The notes beneath the pieces were generated by a model. That model was not told where the DNA came from and ran no database searches. It was given only the letters and a program-made list of their open reading frames with translations. From the NCBI GenBank assembly GCA_900088475.1, contig FLMG01000057.1, forward strand, positions 1-20,161: a stretch of DNA of 20,161 nt. Direction: 5' to 3'. The DNA is from Hyphochytrium catenoides. Taxonomy: Eukaryota; Sar; Hyphochytriomycetes; Hyphochytriales; Hyphochytriaceae. Shown here piece after piece: positions 18,673 to 20,161 of the stretch. The position numbers were made by a program, and so were the translations under genes. The first letter of the stretch is position 1, and each line of letters opens with the position of its first letter.

Positions 18673-20161
18673 ATGTCGACCACCAAGATCGCGTGCCGTC
18701 GAGCTCTGGCTGCTGACCAGGCACACATAAACGCTCTCATTGGCGCGGATGCCTCCGTGCTCCGCCACCGTTATGGCAAATTCAACATTGCGCAACTGAT
18801 TGAAGTTCCCTTCCTGACAATTGTCGCATTGGACGGAGAGACAGGCCAGCTGCTTGGCTTCGCTGCCTTTGATGACAGTCATGTCCTCCCGGAATACACT
18901 GCAGAAGACTACTTCGAGTGGTCCAAGCGCGCCCATGGAGAGGATTTCAAGGTCTGTTCTTAAGACGTTTAAAGGACCATCTACCCATTCTTCTTGCCTC
19001 CTGCTGGTGTCTCTTTCTCTAATGTTGCAGAGACTTTCTCCTTGGCTTCTCTCCTTATCTCAAGAGTTCTTCATCCACCCCTCTCTCTCTGACACGGATT
19101 ATCTTCTTACTGCCGTTCTCCTTCTCACGCGCTCCGTATTCTCTGTCTCTGTTCTCTTTCTCTTCCTTTCTCTTCCTCTCTCAATCTACCCCAAGGCTCT
19201 AGAGACGCTATGGCTCTCTTTCTACGTAAGCGCGAAGAGTTACAATCTTGAGGTTCTCTCCACGATCCTCAAGGCTGTCTACGATACCATGCCTGACACA
19301 CAGCAGATCTTACTCTTGCTCCCTGTGGACGATGACCCGCAACTCTTCTCTGGTCTCTTCCATCTTTTGAAGAAGAGGGACGATGCCCCAGACTCGCCGC
19401 AGGCTTTCTCCTCTCTTCTTGCTCTAAAATGCCCTGCTGCGAGCTTCAGAGAAGATATTAAAGTGAGAGTGGCACGCGTAGAGGATCATGACGACCTGGT
19501 GCCTGTCTTCCAGAAGCAAAATCAAGTATGGGGATTTGGACCATATCCTGCTCTACGCTCTCTCTCTCTCTCTCTCCCCTATCCTCTCTCTCTCTCTCTC
19601 TCTGCGTGCGGCCCCAGTTAGGGCTTGGGTTGGTTTCCTTCTCATCTACTTCTTGGCTCATCGTTGTAGCGCCAGCATATGCTGACTCACATACTCTGGT
19701 TTTCTTGGGCGTCTAAAGCGGTAGTGCCTATAACTCTCTCTCCCTCGATTGTCCTTTGCCATCGCTGCTTCTCTTCCTTACGCGCTTTCATTGCTCTTTC
19801 TGACTCGTCTGTTGCCTGTGATCCCTCTACCCAGTCTATTAATGAGACGTATGGCGAGTACTTTCTGGCTGAGATGATCCAGGAGCAAAATGACGGGAAC
19901 AAGGCTGTGGTCGCCGAGGTCAAAGAGAGAGCCGTAGGACTTATGGCCTTCTCCTCCCAAATGGATGTCTCTCTCCTTCAGCAATGCTTCCAGCTGGAGC
20001 CCTATAATCACCTGATAAAAGGGAAGAGAAGCGTGAGCAGTGGAAGCGCTAAAGGGTCACGCGGCTCCCCACCGAAAATCATCATCGCAGGTGCTCCTGC
20101 GTCTGGCAAAGGCACACAGTGCGAACTAATAAGGGAGCACTTTGGAGTTGTCCATCTCTCA
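18673..20161 (+). CDS. CFAP61: CFAP61-like axonemal protein with adenylate kinase domain (5' part)
   Basis: Exons 18673-18951, 19196-19525 and 19835 to beyond the window, all phase 0, give the first 312 residues. Residues 1-203 follow the acetyltransferase-like (GNAT-like) N-terminal half of CFAP61, a calmodulin- and spoke-associated complex protein at the radial-spoke base of motile cilia. Marks are RHRYGKFNIAQLIEVPFL and VRVARVEDHDDLVPVFQK. Exon 3 continues with ETYGEYFLAEMIQEQNDGNK and AVGLMAFSSQMDV. After a short Ser/Gly linker the protein enters an adenylate kinase P-loop, AGAPASGKGTQCELI (residues 288-302), followed by HFGVVHLS, where the domain starts and the window ends. Introns (244 and 309 bases) are CT-rich, and intron 1 ends in CCCCAAG. 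The acetyltransferase-like region may be structural. The whole gene is much longer in other organisms. Confidence 0.87.
19557..19603 (+). repeat. CT microsatellite inside intron 2 of the CFAP61-like gene
   Basis: Two (CT)n blocks are separated by CCCCTAT within intron 19526-19834. The preceding intron (18952-19195) is also strongly pyrimidine-rich on the same strand. Confidence 0.88.

Overview
This is a nuclear window from a flagellated, probably photosynthetic protist. Genes sit on both strands, are split by short GT-AG introns (58 to about 310 bases) and are separated by gene-poor spacers of 1 to 2.7 kb. The best lineage clues are a plant/algal-type 4-hydroxyphenylpyruvate dioxygenase, an axonemal CFAP61-like protein, a syntaxin-type SNARE and an adenylate-kinase motif of the algal/chloroplast style. 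A stramenopile or similar alga fits, but the sequence alone does not settle the lineage.

Layout from left to right. (1) A possible partial minus-strand gene runs off the left edge (1 to about 306). (2) 858-1367 (+) encodes a secreted, cysteine-rich, probably GPI-anchored protein. (3) 1529-3897 (-) is a ten-exon class V aminotransferase of the cysteine-desulfurase-like type, rebuilt here as 426 residues. (4) 5254-6297 (-) is an intronless protein of unknown family with a CxxH/CxxC pair. (5) A 2.36 kb spacer contains a perfect 22-bp inverted repeat. (6) 8655-9988 (-) is a Qa-like SNARE of 351 residues with Asp where the central-layer Gln is expected. (7) A 2.7 kb spacer holds palindromes, short direct repeats and only weak open frames. 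(8) 12702-13432 (+) is a four-exon, 183-residue helical protein resembling a mostly bacterial family. (9) 13648-14929 (-) is a three-exon isopenicillin-N-synthase-like Fe(II) dioxygenase. (10) 15181-15498 (-) is a possible small membrane protein. (11) 15947-17458 (+) is a three-exon HPPD of 426 residues with all iron ligands. (12) 18156-18350 is a pyrimidine microsatellite. (13) 18673 to beyond 20161 (+) is the 5' part of a CFAP61-like gene that runs into an adenylate kinase P-loop.

The genes do not form an obvious pathway. They cover tyrosine/homogentisate metabolism (HPPD), oxidative enzymology (the 2OG-type dioxygenase), PLP chemistry, membrane fusion and cilia. The 2OG-type and HPPD genes lie back to back with about 1 kb between them, but a shared pathway is not supported. 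All exon structures were derived by hand from reading frame, splice-site and protein-family continuity. For each multi-exon gene the phases agree across every junction.
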